Shown: positions 35,237 through 45,627 of the stretch, in pieces
Layout of the letters: each line of letters starts with the position of its first letter
How positions within the stretch are numbered: position 1 is the stretch's first letter
Source: Pyrenophora tritici-repentis
Lineage: Eukaryota; Ascomycota; Dothideomycetes; Pleosporales; Pleosporaceae
DNA length: 64,000 bases
NCBI RefSeq assembly: GCF_003171515.1
Contig: NC_089390.1
Location: 1,550,001-1,614,000, forward strand
Direction of reading: 5' to 3'
The notes under the pieces: generated by a model
The model's database searches: none
The model's input: only the letters and a program-made list of their open reading frames with translations
What the model was told of the DNA's origin: nothing
Translations under genes and position numbers: made by a program

Positions 35237-36345
35237 CTTGTTGTGTTTTTGAAATTCGGATACTCGGTGTGAGCAGAAAAAGGTCCGGGTCTGGTAGAAT
35301 ATAACCTTCACAGAAGGGGTGTTCAGGACGAAAAGGGGATTCACAGATGATGTCAGTGATAGTCGCGCAAGTACACAATGTCAACAATGCGTGAAATGCG
35401 GTGGAGTGAAGGAAATGATCGACGAAGAGGGTTTGCAAGACAAGCGTAATGAGCGAGGTCGTCCTGCGTCCAAAAAGTCGATTCAAAGAGAGTGTGTTGA
35501 ATAAAGGAAACAGGGCCAAGCTGGACCAGCAAGAAGGTTGGATGAAGAATGCAGAAGCGCGCAAGGCATCAGAGACGCCGCGACTATTAGAAGTCGGGAG
35601 AGTGTATGTATACGACGCAGCCCCCCTGCCCGGGCATTAGCACCCGGAGTGAAAATCATGCGAGCTGGTAGACCCCTTGCATACATGGTCCAGTTTGAAT
35701 GCAGGGCAAATGTGAGTGGTCCATGGTCGAGCTCGCTGACTCCCCTAATGTGTTTCAGAAGAGACGAGTGGAGACTAGGGCGTGTCAGAAATGGCAGCCG
35801 CCTCGCCGAGTATAGCGGCAACTCCGTGTAACCTATCAGACACAACTTGTCCCTGGCGATTGTTTCTTTTTGCGAGGCACTACGCCCTTTGGCTGCGCCT
35901 GCGGCTTTGCGTGTATGCCATGGGACTCTGGCACAATGCGACCGACCGACCGACGCGGGCTTGGGACCCCCTGTTTGCCGTGCGGCGCAGCGATACGCAT
36001 TCCATCTCATTTGCTTCGGGCCATGGCAGCCAAAGGATCACGTTCGCCAAGGGATATAATCGCCAAGGACACGAGGGAGCCATCAGTCACGGAATCGTTG
36101 TTTTGGAAGGCGGCATGTGTTCGTTTGTTCGTTTGCAAGATTTGAGACTGGTGGCGGTGATAGTTGGAACTTGGAGTGAATGGGAGGCAGGTTGCTTAGC
36201 TAATGCGCAGCTGCAGCAGGCCCTGACCGCCTTTGGCCCCGCGGCCCACCCCGCGATTCTGCCGCTGGAAGAATAGAAAGATTTCCATGTGACGCAGTTT
36301 TTCCGGTGCGCTCAACTCATCTCGACTTACACAGACCACAAAGCT
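35237..36345. other. divergent promoter of the Crh and RIO1 genes
   Basis: A 1.1 kb head-to-head intergenic region. Several open frames cross it, but none has a coherent composition or motif, so I call it regulatory and leader sequence only. Confidence 0.45.
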
Positions 36346-37896
36346 ATGGATTCCACCACCGAGCCGGAGAAGCCCCAGCAGTCGCTTGTAGATGCTGGCG
36401 CCGCGGACAAGGAGCGCCCCGCGGCGGAAATTAACGACGATGACATTGACGACCTGTTCGAAGATCACGACGACAATGACGAAGATGACAAAGTGCCCGG
36501 ATTGATATCCCAGCCAAAGTCGTCACATCCGCACAAGCCGTCAGCCAACACCAGCGCCTCCATCGACGACCAGGTAGCCTCTCTCGCAAGACATGCTGGC
36601 AAGATTCGCCTCACGGGGCGCATGACGGGCGCCTCAGGAGGCAATGCAAGAGACAAGGACAAGGCAGATCGCGCCACAACCGAACAGGTACTGGACCGGA
36701 GAACGCAGATGATTTTGCTCCAACTTATCAACCGCGGCGTAATATCCGAAATTCATGGCGTGATTTCAACCGGCAAAGAGGCCAACGTTTACCATGCCAT
36801 GACCGAGCCATCCGACGCCGACGCCGACCCTATCCACCGCGCTGTCAAGGTCTATAAGACGTCTATTCTTGTCTTCAAAGACCGCGCCAAGTATGTCGAA
36901 GGCGAGTTTAGGTTTAGACAAGGCTACAACAAGAGCAACAACCGTGCCATGGTGCGCATGTGGGCCGACAAGGAGCGCAGAAACTTGGCTAGGATACACG
37001 ACGCGGGCATTCCTTCGCCACAGGCACATGCACTGCGCAACCATGTTCTTGTCATGGGCTTTGTAGGTGACCGAAAAGGCAAGGCTGCCCCGCGACTCAA
37101 GGACGTGCGCTTCGAGGGCTTGACCTCCGAGGAAGAGGACGCCAAGTGGACAGACTTGTACCTTGAGATGCTGGCATACATGCGCATAATGTATCAGACA
37201 TGCCGTCTTGTCCACGCCGACTTGAGCGAATACAACGTTCTATACCACGAAGGAAAGCAATGGATCATAGATGTGTCGCAAGCCGTTGAGCACGACCATC
37301 CCCGCTCCCTCGAGTTCCTGCGCATGGACGTCAAGAATGTCTCGGACTTCTTCCGCTCTCGGAATGTAGAGGTTCTCAGTGAGCGCAAGGCCTATGCTTT
37401 CATCACAAGTGCGATGGGGCCGAAGGATGTGAAGGAGCAGCAACAAATCCAAGACCTGATTCGCACTTTGTTGAACAAGGAACCCCTAACCGAGGAGCAG
37501 AAGAAGAAGGAAGAGGAAGACGACGATGTTTTCCGCAACCAGTACATCCCCCAGACGCTCGACCAAGTCTACGATATTGAACGTGATGCCGAACTCGTCA
37601 ATGCCGGTGGCGGCTCCGATCTCCCATACCAAGCTCTTCTTGCCGACAAGGTTGTCAACAATGAGTCTGATGCCTCGAATCCAGATGCCGATTCCGGTGA
37701 TGATAGTTCAGATACCTCTGAGGTTGACCAGAGCATATTTGACAAAGGCCCAAGCCGTGGAAAGAAGCACATTGACCATGACGAGAAGGTAGCACATAAG
37801 AAGGCCATCAAGGAAGAGAAGCGTGAGAAACGCAAGGAGAAGATGCCGAAACACATGAAGAAGAAGTTGACTAGTCAGACCGGTCGAAAGAAGTGA
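36346..37896 (+). CDS. RIO1: RIO1 serine/threonine kinase
   Basis: An intronless frame of 516 residues. An acidic N terminus is followed by the RIO core: STGKEANVYHA (nucleotide loop), KVYKTSILVFKDR with the catalytic lysine, the RIO-specific EGEFRFRQGYNKSNNRAMV flexible loop, LVHADLSEYNVLYH catalytic loop and WIIDVSQAVEHDHP metal-binding loop. The tail is acidic and then very basic (EEKREKRKEKMPKHMKKKL), as in Rio1. Rio1 acts in late cytoplasmic 40S ribosome maturation (20S pre-rRNA cleavage) and has cell-cycle roles. An in-frame ATG at 36289 would add 19 residues. The chosen start, directly before the acidic region, is the more typical. Confidence 0.96.
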   Translation: MDSTTEPEKPQQSLVDAGAADKERPAAEINDDDIDDLFEDHDDNDEDDKVPGLISQPKSSHPHKPSANTSASIDDQVASLARHAGKIRLTGRMTGASGGNARDKDKADRATTEQVLDRRTQMILLQLINRGVISEIHGVISTGKEANVYHAMTEPSDADADPIHRAVKVYKTSILVFKDRAKYVEGEFRFRQGYNKSNNRAMVRMWADKERRNLARIHDAGIPSPQAHALRNHVLVMGFVGDRKGKAAPRLKDVRFEGLTSEEEDAKWTDLYLEMLAYMRIMYQTCRLVHADLSEYNVLYHEGKQWIIDVSQAVEHDHPRSLEFLRMDVKNVSDFFRSRNVEVLSERKAYAFITSAMGPKDVKEQQQIQDLIRTLLNKEPLTEEQKKKEEEDDDVFRNQYIPQTLDQVYDIERDAELVNAGGGSDLPYQALLADKVVNNESDASNPDADSGDDSSDTSEVDQSIFDKGPSRGKKHIDHDEKVAHKKAIKEEKREKRKEKMPKHMKKKLTSQTGRKK

Positions 37897-38352
37897 AAGT
37901 GAATAAGAGCATCCGTATCATATTGGGACGTGTTTAGCGCATAGGAGAGTGACGCTAGAGATCCTCGGTGCCAGCCATTGTGCAAAGGTACGCCTGTGTG
38001 CTTGCCTCGGGACATGAAAAGAGGCGGGAGAAAGAAATGCCTAACACCCGTGGGCTAGAACTGCCGCGTCGCGGTAGTCAGCTTGTAAATTGGTGTTCTC
38101 GCACGTCGAGCGTTTCCGGGCTGTAAGTGTAAGCTTGCAGCTCCGTTGTATGTACAGCTTTCCCTTGGTTGAAAGCGAAATTGCTCCATATCTTTTAGAT
38201 GCATACATATATGTTCAGTTGAGATGCTACATACTCAGTTGCACGTGTTTCAGTGTGGCTTTCTTACACACTTATGAGTGAGAGAGGATTTACCTTTCCA
38301 AACATACCTTCGCTTCTCTTTATAGGTTGAGTCATGTTGTTCTTTCCCTGTT
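37897..38352. other. convergent 3' spacer
   Basis: This lies between RIO1 and the Coq11-like gene. It shows no coding potential that I can support. Confidence 0.4.
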
Positions 38353-39405
38353 TTACACCATATTCTTCCTCCATGCTCGTGTCCCCAGCCTTTCAATCTC
38401 CAGTACCTCAACTGGTCCCCTGACATCCTCGTCCTCGAGCGCTTCTACAACTGCCTCACCCACAAGGTCTGCTTTCAGAGGCTTAATGCCGCCTGCACCC
38501 ATCAGCCACGTCAGTCGGCCTCCAACTGCGCTATTTATCATGCTCGCGACACCGCCAGCCGCTGCAATAGGAAGCGTAAACGTCCTGCTGCTATCGTACA
38601 GGAACGGCGCACGAATGAAGATTGACCGCATCGTAGGGAACGTTGTAGATATAATCGACTCGGCTTCACGTTTCGTTGTAATGTAGCGCGCAGGGAGAAT
38701 AGGCGTTCCTGCTGCGGCAGAGATGTAGAGGTAGGCTGGTACTTTTCGCGTTGACGCTTCGCAGGCAAGGGAAACAGCTGTCTGCACGGTTAGTCATGCA
38801 CACATCCAGTCTGCCATGGGCTTAGTGTAGACGCACCCGTATCTCGGTTCATAATTTCGTACGTTAGCTGACCGTCGCTTTCTTGTGGCTTCAGCACCTC
38901 TCCTTCCTTGAGTTCCAATGGATTCTGCGTGCCTGCCTTGGTCTTGCTGAAAGCTCTCTGTAGGCCCTTGATGGGGCTCTCCCGCCCACTGACGACGCCT
39001 TTGTAGTCTGCCTCTAGCAGTATGCCCATGGTATGTATCACTGCATCTGCACCTTCGAGATGTTTCGTGTACGATTTAGGGTCGAGGATGTCGCCCTTTT
39101 GCCAGGAGACCTTTTCGGACCAGTCGGGTGGTGTTTGCGAGGATGAGACGGAAGACCAGTGAGGTGTGCCAGAGCGCCTGAAAAATTGTTATAAGATATT
39201 TCGAGAGATGATACTAGGGCAGGCTTACGATACCGAAGTTACATTCCACCCCCTGTGTGCTGCTGCTTTGCATATCCGACTTCCTACATCACATGTCAGC
39301 TTGCTTTCATGTGTTGTCATTTTTTGTAGCAGATGTACCTAAGAATCCATTACCACCACATACAACAAGCTTCTTCTTTGCCGCTGAAGTTGTAGCAGAT
39401 GCCAT
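38353..39405 (-). CDS. Coq11/NDUFA9-like NAD(P)-binding mitochondrial protein
   Basis: Exons are 39339-39405, 39229-39283, 38837-39177 and 38353-38777; introns 39284-39338, 39178-39228 and 38778-38836 give 295 residues with consistent phases. The N terminus holds a Rossmann dinucleotide motif VVCGGNGFLGSRICK, followed by VTSVSRSG and DAVIHTMGILLE. The YxxxK-like site of classical SDRs is replaced by ARYITTKREAE, as in atypical SDRs. It resembles yeast YLR290C (Coq11) of the coenzyme Q synthesis complex in the mitochondrial inner membrane. The last acceptor is set at 38778 because CAGACAG offers two AG sites and only the second keeps the frame. Confidence 0.88.
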
Positions 39406-39709
39406 TGGTGCTGCGTTGTGTTGCGTTTACAATTGGTGTTTTTGCTGATGTTGTAAGCTGTGAGTGTTGATGTCACTCCACACCTGGGATTGCGTCGCGT
39501 AAGGCTGAGCAGGGGTACGCGGAAATGGTTGAAGACCTCCGGGTCCTGAGCTGTCTCTACGGCCACCAAGCTAAGGCCACTGCGTTTCTTTTGAACGTAA
39601 TAGAATAGTCACAAGCCTCATGTCGTCATGACTTAATAATTGCTAGTCGTAGTATGTAACAAAGTAATGAACTTCCTTTCATCTTAAACACAAACTCAAC
39701 TGCAAACAC
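39406..39709. other. short divergent promoter
   Basis: About 300 bases shared head-to-head by the Coq11-like gene and a small membrane-protein gene. No other feature was seen. Confidence 0.45.
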
Positions 39710-40058
39710 ATGATGGCTTTCCGCAATCTATTCAAAAATGACCTTGTTCTCGTCGGCACAAACCTTACAGTAGTAGCTGGATTTGCAACATATCTAGGTA
39801 AAACACTCTGCTCGTGTCCGTCGATGCACTTCCGGACGTGACGCCTAACTTTGTCATGCAGGCTCCCGATTTGAAAAGAAATTGGAACACATGGAGGAGG
39901 AGCAAGAGGCGCGACTGGACGAGATTGAGGGAACATTGCGCGGCCATGTCGGGTTGATTGAGGATTCGCTCGATAGGATTGAAGGAAAAGGGGATGCTTG
40001 CAAACAGGACAATCTGTACAACACAAGGGCGAAAGATGGAAAGGAGGGTAGCAAGTGA
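39710..40058 (+). CDS. small membrane/coiled-coil protein, two exons
   Basis: Exon 1 is 39710-39797 and exon 2 is 39862-40058. The 64-base intron (GTAAAA donor, CTAAC branch site, TGCAG acceptor) joins a frame of 94 residues. A hydrophobic stretch (LVLVGTNLTVVAGFATYLG) near the N terminus is followed by a charged heptad-like helix (FEKKLEHMEEEQEARLDEIEG) and a polar tail. It may start at the second ATG (39713). No family is recognised. The topology and the divergent promoter shared with a mitochondrial Coq11-like gene make a mitochondrial or other organelle membrane role possible, but that is inference. The clean splice and coding style support a real gene. Confidence 0.65.
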
Positions 40059-40356
40059 GCATGCTGCATCGTTTCGTGATGCGCAATAATCTATACCAAA
40101 GTGTGTACACTGCATTCGCTATGATGTTGCCAGTGAGGGTCGTGACGAATGGTTCGCTGGCTCGTGCATAAGGCTGAGTTTACTGGGGATCTTTCTAGCA
40201 AACATGCCGCGGCGCGACTTCCTTTAGGTAGCTCACACATCACGATAGACTACAACACTACACACCTTCTGCTATCTGCACCTAGTCGCGCACACAATAG
40301 TTGCCCAGAATCGAGATATTAGTCTATATCTCCTCCTCGCGCAGTTAGTTTGCAAT

Positions 40357-41290
40357 ATGCCCGCGCCCGCCTCGAACAAGCGCGTCAAGGCAAGTCGCCT
40401 ACACAGCTTCTCGCGCACGTGAACTGACGCCGTGCAGAACAAGCGCATAAGTCGAAACCTCAGTAAGACACACAGCTGCATGCGCATCTGAACGTCCACT
40501 CACCACCTGCCTAGTAATCGGCTCAGAAGCATGGCAACTACCGCCAGTAGGCCACCCCGACCGACCAAAAAACGTTCCCGATGACCACACCAAACGCTGG
40601 ACCGTCTATGTACGCGTACCTGATGGCGATCCGGATATTAGAGCATGGCTCAACAAGGTCTCGTTCAAAATCTTCAACACGTACGAGAACCCGCTGCGTA
40701 TGGTCGAAAAGCCGCCCTTTGAGGTCACCGAGACTGGATGGGGAGGTTTCAATATCGATATAAGGTTGCACTTCCAGCCAATATCAGGAGAGAAGGCACA
40801 GTATAGGCAACACTTCCTCCAACTGGAAAAGTACGGCGACGAGAAGATGCAGGCAGAGCAGGAACGGACGGGCTGCGTACGTTCTGAATTTCTTGAGGTC
40901 GTGCAGTTCAACGAACCTACCGAAGCGCTTTTCGATGCTCTCACCTCGGAAGACCAATGGAACTACCTCATTCCGGCTGGCAAGGGTGGCTCTAAGAAGG
41001 CCTCTCTCGGCGCAAACGGAAGGCTCAAGCGTGGCTTGCCCAACGGGGAAAGGAGTGCACAGTTGCCAGAGAAGGGTGCAGACGAAGTTCCCTTTAGTCA
41101 AGAACAGGAACAGGCGTTGCAAGACTTCTTCAAGGCCAAGATGGAAGAGGTGGAGAAGCAGTTGGAAAAGGAGGCTAAGAAGAAGGAGGAGGTTGAGGCT
41201 AAGCTCAAATCATTACGCGGTGAGCTGGGGCATGAGGCGGCTCAGCAGGCAGCACAACAGGCTAGCGGAGACAGGAGTCGACGCAGGTGA
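40357..41290 (+). CDS. YAF9: YEATS-domain protein Yaf9
   Basis: Exons are 40357-40389, 40438-40462 and 40515-41290, giving 277 residues. The first intron (40390-40437) has a GC donor (GCAAGT) rather than GT; this placement restores the family sequence SNKRVK followed by NKRISRNL. The second intron is 40463-40514. The YEATS domain (IIGSEAW, HTKRWTVYVRVPDGDPDIRAWLNKVSFKI in part, and the acyl-lysine-reading WGGFNIDIRLHF region) spans about residues 20-150. A Lys/Glu-rich coiled coil follows. Yaf9 reads acetylated or crotonylated histone H3 in the NuA4 and SWR1 chromatin complexes in the nucleus. Confidence 0.93.
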
Positions 41291-41964
41291 GGATAAGAGG
41301 ACATGGTCTTGGACTGGCATAGTCACATGAAGCCTTTGCTAAAGTCGTCACAGGAAACGATAGCAATAGCGAAATTCGGATAGGAACGAGCAACAGGATA
41401 ACATGAGACTTATCGGGTGCTGGACCTTGAAGACGTGGAGCAAGAAGACTCAGAAATGCCGGAAGTTACCCCAGAGCTTCGGCGACATTACTGCTCGGAC
41501 CAGCGGTAACCTTCAGTGGAGTAGCAGACGCCAGGGCGCTGAGGAATCGTAGGCAACGCACAAGCTGTTGCGTTTGGATATCAGCTTAGGATGGGGTCTC
41601 AGTCGTATCATGCACGCGTCTGCGGACTTTTGATGTGCAACCATTCGTAATCAACATTTACACATGTCTGATTTCAAAGAGGAACATTTCTTGTTTTGTC
41701 TTACCTCTTCGTTTACAAGAAAGAACGTGATGCAAAACTTAGAACAGCGTTCTTTAACCCGCATTCAGACATAGAAGCGCAGGATTGGTTAGTCAGTCAG
41801 GCATATGATTTCCAATACGCCATTGAAGTCTCATTTGGAAGGCAAAGCGGGGAGGCGACGTCATGGATTCCTAAGCAATCCACATATTTCTGTCGGACGA
41901 AGAAGCTCTGCATACGCATGCGTGCGCATATAACCCCTCGTTCATACGTCAACTCGCCTTTTCC
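41291..41964. other. intergenic region
   Basis: This holds the Yaf9 3' flank and the GST promoter. No supported gene was seen. Confidence 0.4.
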
Positions 41965-42959
41965 ATGTCACTATTACGCCCTCTCGCATCTCCACAACTA
42001 AGACATTGCTTGCGCACCTCTGTTCAAGCACGCCAACCAGCATTCGCACCAAGATTGCACTTTCACACCTCACCACTACTACGACAAATAATTCCTGAAA
42101 TGGCAGACGACCAGCCAACGGGACTCAAGGCAAACAAGGGTATTGAGCTGCTCACGTGGGGCACGCCCAATGGCTGGAAGGCTAGCATCCTGCTGGAGGA
42201 ACTGAAAGACGCTTACGGCAAGGATTACACATGGCAGGGTATCAACATCAGCAAAAACACACAAAAAGAAGCTTGGTTCACCAAGCTCGGTCCCAATGGT
42301 CGAATTCCAGTCATCGTGGACCACGACCAAGGTGGCTTTGCTGTGCAAGAGGGTCTTGGTGAGTAAACGGTCAACGTGTATGATGGGGTAGAGGATGCTG
42401 ACGAGCTTTGCTAGCCATTCTTACTTATTTGACGCGCCACTATGATCCTGAACACAAGTTCAGTTTCGCAGACCCATTGGATGTCTCGCGAGCTGAGCAA
42501 TGGATGGCTTGGCAGCACGGTGGGCTGGGTCCGATGCAAGGTCAAGCCAACCATTTCAACCGTTTCGCCAAGGAACGCATCTACTATGGAATGCAGAGGT
42601 ACACGGGCGAGACTGAGCGCCTAGTCGGCATCCTAGACTCGCACCTTGCCAACACCGACTACCTCGTCGGTAACAAGTTCAGTATCGCCGACATTGCAAG
42701 CTTTGGTTGGATCCACATGCTGCGCTTCTCGGGCGTGGACTTGTCCTCTTTTCCCAATCTAGAGAAGTGGTGGGAGAGGATACTTGCTCGGCCCGCAGTT
42801 CAGAGGGGCCTGGAAGTGCCGAGCAAGAGTGGATTTGGCAACGATTCGTACCTGCAGAAGCTCAAGGAGGACAAGGAATTTGCCGAAAAGGAGCATAAGC
42901 TGATGGAGCAGATCAAGGAGGCCAAGGAGCAGTATGGTTACAAGTACTCGAGCCCGTAG
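41965..42959 (+). CDS. glutathione S-transferase, Ure2-like
   Basis: Exons 41965-42358 and 42415-42959 flank a 56-base intron, giving 312 residues. The first 45 residues are Arg/Ser-rich without acidic residues until EM, and look like a mitochondrial presequence. An internal in-frame ATG at 42100 would give a 267-residue cytosolic form. The thioredoxin-like N-terminal domain contains LLTWGTPNGWKASILLEEL, KLGPNGRIPVIVD and a QEGLAI segment. The C-terminal helical domain has QHGGLGPMQGQANHF and NKFSIADIASFGW. This arrangement is of the fungal Ure2/nu-type GST class, with glutathione transferase or disulfide-bond oxidoreductase activity. Confidence 0.92.
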
Positions 42960-43985
42960 AGGCGTAATGTGGGTGAGTTGGAAATAACGCCAGATGTGAC
43001 TCCGAGAACAAAAGCACAGGGTACATACAATGCAATGTAACCAAGAAAATCTTTCATGAACATCTTTACCCAAGTTTCACACTGTGACTTCCCTCGAGAG
43101 TTATCATCCAATCACACTCAGGTGTGACACTGAATTGGATGCGCGCTAACCGGGCGCCAACGACGTCAGCGAAGCGCCGGCAAACAGGATCCCTGCCACT
43201 TTTACCACATGGCACACATCTACCGTACAACCCGACCTGCGACGAGCGCCAACGAACCCCAGGACGTGTTCACCGTTGAAGACGTGACAGTATGACAGTA
43301 ATAGTAAGAGACGTGAAAATAAATATCGCATAGAGCCAGCATCGCAGCGTGCAGTAATCCCCCCTGTTCTCTTCTCTTCCCTTCTACAAACTTCGCCGGC
43401 TTCGATAGTCGCACCGTCTTCCCCAACCTTATCTGCATCCAACCCTCTGCAACCGCCGATCCCTACACAGAACCGTCATAAACCCCGTGCACAGTGCACA
43501 ATTTACGCACCTTGGCAGGGTCTGGAAGCCACATCTCACCCTAAGCCGACGTCATAAGTCCCCTGAGGAAGGAAGTGGACAAAACACTGTTAAGACCCTA
43601 AGGCCCTCTTATCCATTCACGCACGGCTCGCAGAAAAACCCCACTTGTTGTTCCTGCGCAGAAACAAGGGCATTGTTCGAGAAAAACAAGAACAATAAAC
43701 ACGTCGATCATCGTTCACAATACCAACATTGTGTGTGTGTGTGTGTGTGTGAAGGAAGAAGTCTTTTCGATTACATACTTATTCCTAGTTTTTTTACCCG
43801 ACGATTCTACGTTCTTCTCCACATTCACACACGTATCCATACACATCGGCCTTTCCTTACTAGGATTTCACCAGAATAACTTCACCTCAACCCCGCTCAA
43901 CTCAACCCCCCAAGATTTCAAAAAGGTAAGTCTTGAACGTCCGCCATCATCTTCGGAAAAATCAAACGCTGACATGCTCCTAGCC
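42960..43985. other. intergenic region and leader of the MARVEL gene
   Basis: About 1 kb with no supported gene. A (TG)n run of about 20 bases lies at 43731-43750. The right end is CA/CT-rich leader. A likely 5'-untranslated intron is at 43927-43983 (GTAAGT donor, CTGAC branch site, CCTAG acceptor), ending two bases before the ATG. Confidence 0.5.
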
Positions 43986-44513
43986 ATGGGTCTTAAATTC
44001 CTCCCGTCTAGCACCCTGCGAGGCGAAAAAGCTACCCTCGGTACCTCGCTCCGCGCCTCGCTCTCCGCAACGACAATCGCGCGCCTTGTCCTTCGCCTCT
44101 TCCAATTCGTCATGGCCCTCACCGTCATCGGCATGTACGCCGTCGACCTGGACCGCGCACGCAAGGCCGATAAGTACGTTGATAGCAAGTGGGTCTGGGC
44201 GGTCGTCTGCGGTTCGCTCGGTGCCGTAGCCTCGCTCGTCTTCATGCTCCCGTTCTTCAAGGCGTGGTTCTTCTTCGTCGTGGACGCCGTGTTGTTCCTG
44301 TGCTACCTTGTCGCGTTTGGCATCTTCGGCAAAATGTTCATTGGAGAGGATCCAGAGGGAAACAAGGGCATTCAACGCATGAAGAATGGCGTCTGGGTGC
44401 TTCTTACGAATGTTGTGCTTTGGTTCATCACAGCGATTGTCGGGGCTGTGTTGTTTTGGAAGGCGCGAAAGGCACGGACTACTCATACTGGGCGTGCGGG
44501 CATGCATGTCTAA
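43986..44513 (+). CDS. MARVEL-domain tetraspan membrane protein
   Basis: One coding exon of 175 residues. Four hydrophobic helices are visible: around RLFQFVMALTVIGMYAVDL, WVWAVVCGSLGAVASLVFMLPF, AWFFFVVDAVLFLCYLVAFGIF, and WVLLTNVVLWFITAIVGAVLF. The acidic and basic loops between them and the short basic tail (RKARTTHTGRAGMHV) fit the fungal MARVEL-like group, whose members sit in membrane microdomains or vesicles; the specific role is unknown. The ATG at 43986 was preferred to 43974 because the earlier one falls inside the predicted leader intron. Confidence 0.85.
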   Translation: MGLKFLPSSTLRGEKATLGTSLRASLSATTIARLVLRLFQFVMALTVIGMYAVDLDRARKADKYVDSKWVWAVVCGSLGAVASLVFMLPFFKAWFFFVVDAVLFLCYLVAFGIFGKMFIGEDPEGNKGIQRMKNGVWVLLTNVVLWFITAIVGAVLFWKARKARTTHTGRAGMHV

Positions 44514-44598
44514 GTTTTGAGTGTTTTCTTTTCTTTTCCTTTTCCATGGCGGGGTGGGAGTTGACGTGGGTGTGCTGACTGGATGTCTGTGCGAACAG

Positions 44599-45051
44599 AG
44601 GATTTCGTTTGAGGCCAAGCTTGAGATCGGACACTGGGAAGCGTCGTTTTATGGACCCAAGACTGTTGGTTGCACGACAACTCCTACGCCTTCGTTGACT
44701 GTGACGGTGCCATCATCAGTCTTGACGCCTACCTCGTCTGTACCGACGTCTCGAAGTTTCCTCCCAGTCTCAACACACAGCATTGATCAATCCGCACCCT
44801 CAAATCCCGCACCATCATCACTGTCAGCTTCAACCTCACCACCAAGCACAGCCATAACCCGCCCGCCTACCTACCACACAAACGCCCCTGTCCATTATTC
44901 CCCACAGTATACCACGGCTTCAGTTCAGACGGCCACAACAGCAGAAGCCTCAGACCTTCAGCAAGAGGAGTCTGTTCAGTCTTTTCAGTCATGGCTTTCC
45001 TTATTCCCAGAGCACACGATACCCTTTGTTTTCCGCGAGTTGCTGCATTGA
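44599..45051 (+). CDS. possible Ser/Thr/Pro-rich ORF, uncertain
   Basis: A frame open from 44521 to 45051 lacks any ATG. Its coherent part begins at a plausible splice acceptor (GCGAACAG, preceded by CTGAC) at 44597-44598. The translated part is rich in Ser, Thr and Pro (GCTTTPTPSLTVTVPSS). It could be a terminal exon joined to an upstream gene, a decayed gene fragment, or simply 3' sequence of the MARVEL gene. No good donor in the MARVEL gene keeps the phase except a weak GTCTAA at its stop. Confidence 0.25.
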   Translation, partial: RISFEAKLEIGHWEASFYGPKTVGCTTTPTPSLTVTVPSSVLTPTSSVPTSRSFLPVSTHSIDQSAPSNPAPSSLSASTSPPSTAITRPPTYHTNAPVHYSPQYTTASVQTATTAEASDLQQEESVQSFQSWLSLFPEHTIPFVFRELLH

Positions 45052-45139
45052 GAGCTCTGTTATTTTTAGCACTTCTGCCTATTGGAGACTTGTCTGGTTG
45101 TTAGTTACGAAATGATTATCAACATTTTTATCATGTTTG

Positions 45140-45144
45140 CTCTC
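45140..45144. repeat. target-site duplication, left copy (CTCTC)
   Basis: The same five bases follow the right LTR at 50851-50855, as expected for integrase-mediated insertion. Confidence 0.85.
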
Positions 45145-45350
45145 TGTTGGGAATCGAACCTGCGGTAGATAAGGCAGCTGGTTGCTGCATGCACGAGCTT
45201 GGATTACACGGCTGACTAAGCCGTGTGGTCCGAGCTCTAGCTGCTGCCTTACTGCCGACCTCCCTCCACCTCCATAGAACAACAAGAACAATCACAATCA
45301 TTTCAACTCGTTGCAACGAAGGTGATTCCGATACCTTAGCCGTATCAACA
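45145..45350 (+). repeat. 5' LTR
   Basis: 206 bases beginning TGTTGGGAATCGAACC and ending CCGTATCAACA, identical by eye to 50645-50850. It contains a strong inverted repeat (ACACGGCT...AGCCGTGT). Read on the opposite strand it carries GGTTCGATTCC, a Pol III B-box consensus match. Confidence 0.95.
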
Positions 45351-45627
45351 CTGATCAGTGGTTGCTACACCACAGATCGGCTAGATATCTGACAAGGAGA
45401 CCCATCAGCTCTTTTGCTGTGTAGTCTTGGCCAAGAAGCGACTCCTCCTACCTCACAGTAGCAAGGAGTGCGAAGTACAGCACCGCCCGCAGAGACTACC
45501 TATCAAGGTAGCGCTTTCGCCGACAGTTCTGAAGGAGATCTTGAACGAAAAGATCTGCGTCAACCACGCACAAAAACAACTGACAACGCCTGCAACTAAC
45601 AGCAAACAATCGACTGACTTCAGCACC

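Noticed and set aside
45145..45240. Possible minus-strand tRNA gene in each LTR
   Set aside because: A- and B-box-like sequences are present, but the T-arm and acceptor stems do not pair as in a tRNA, and the sequence is part of both LTRs.
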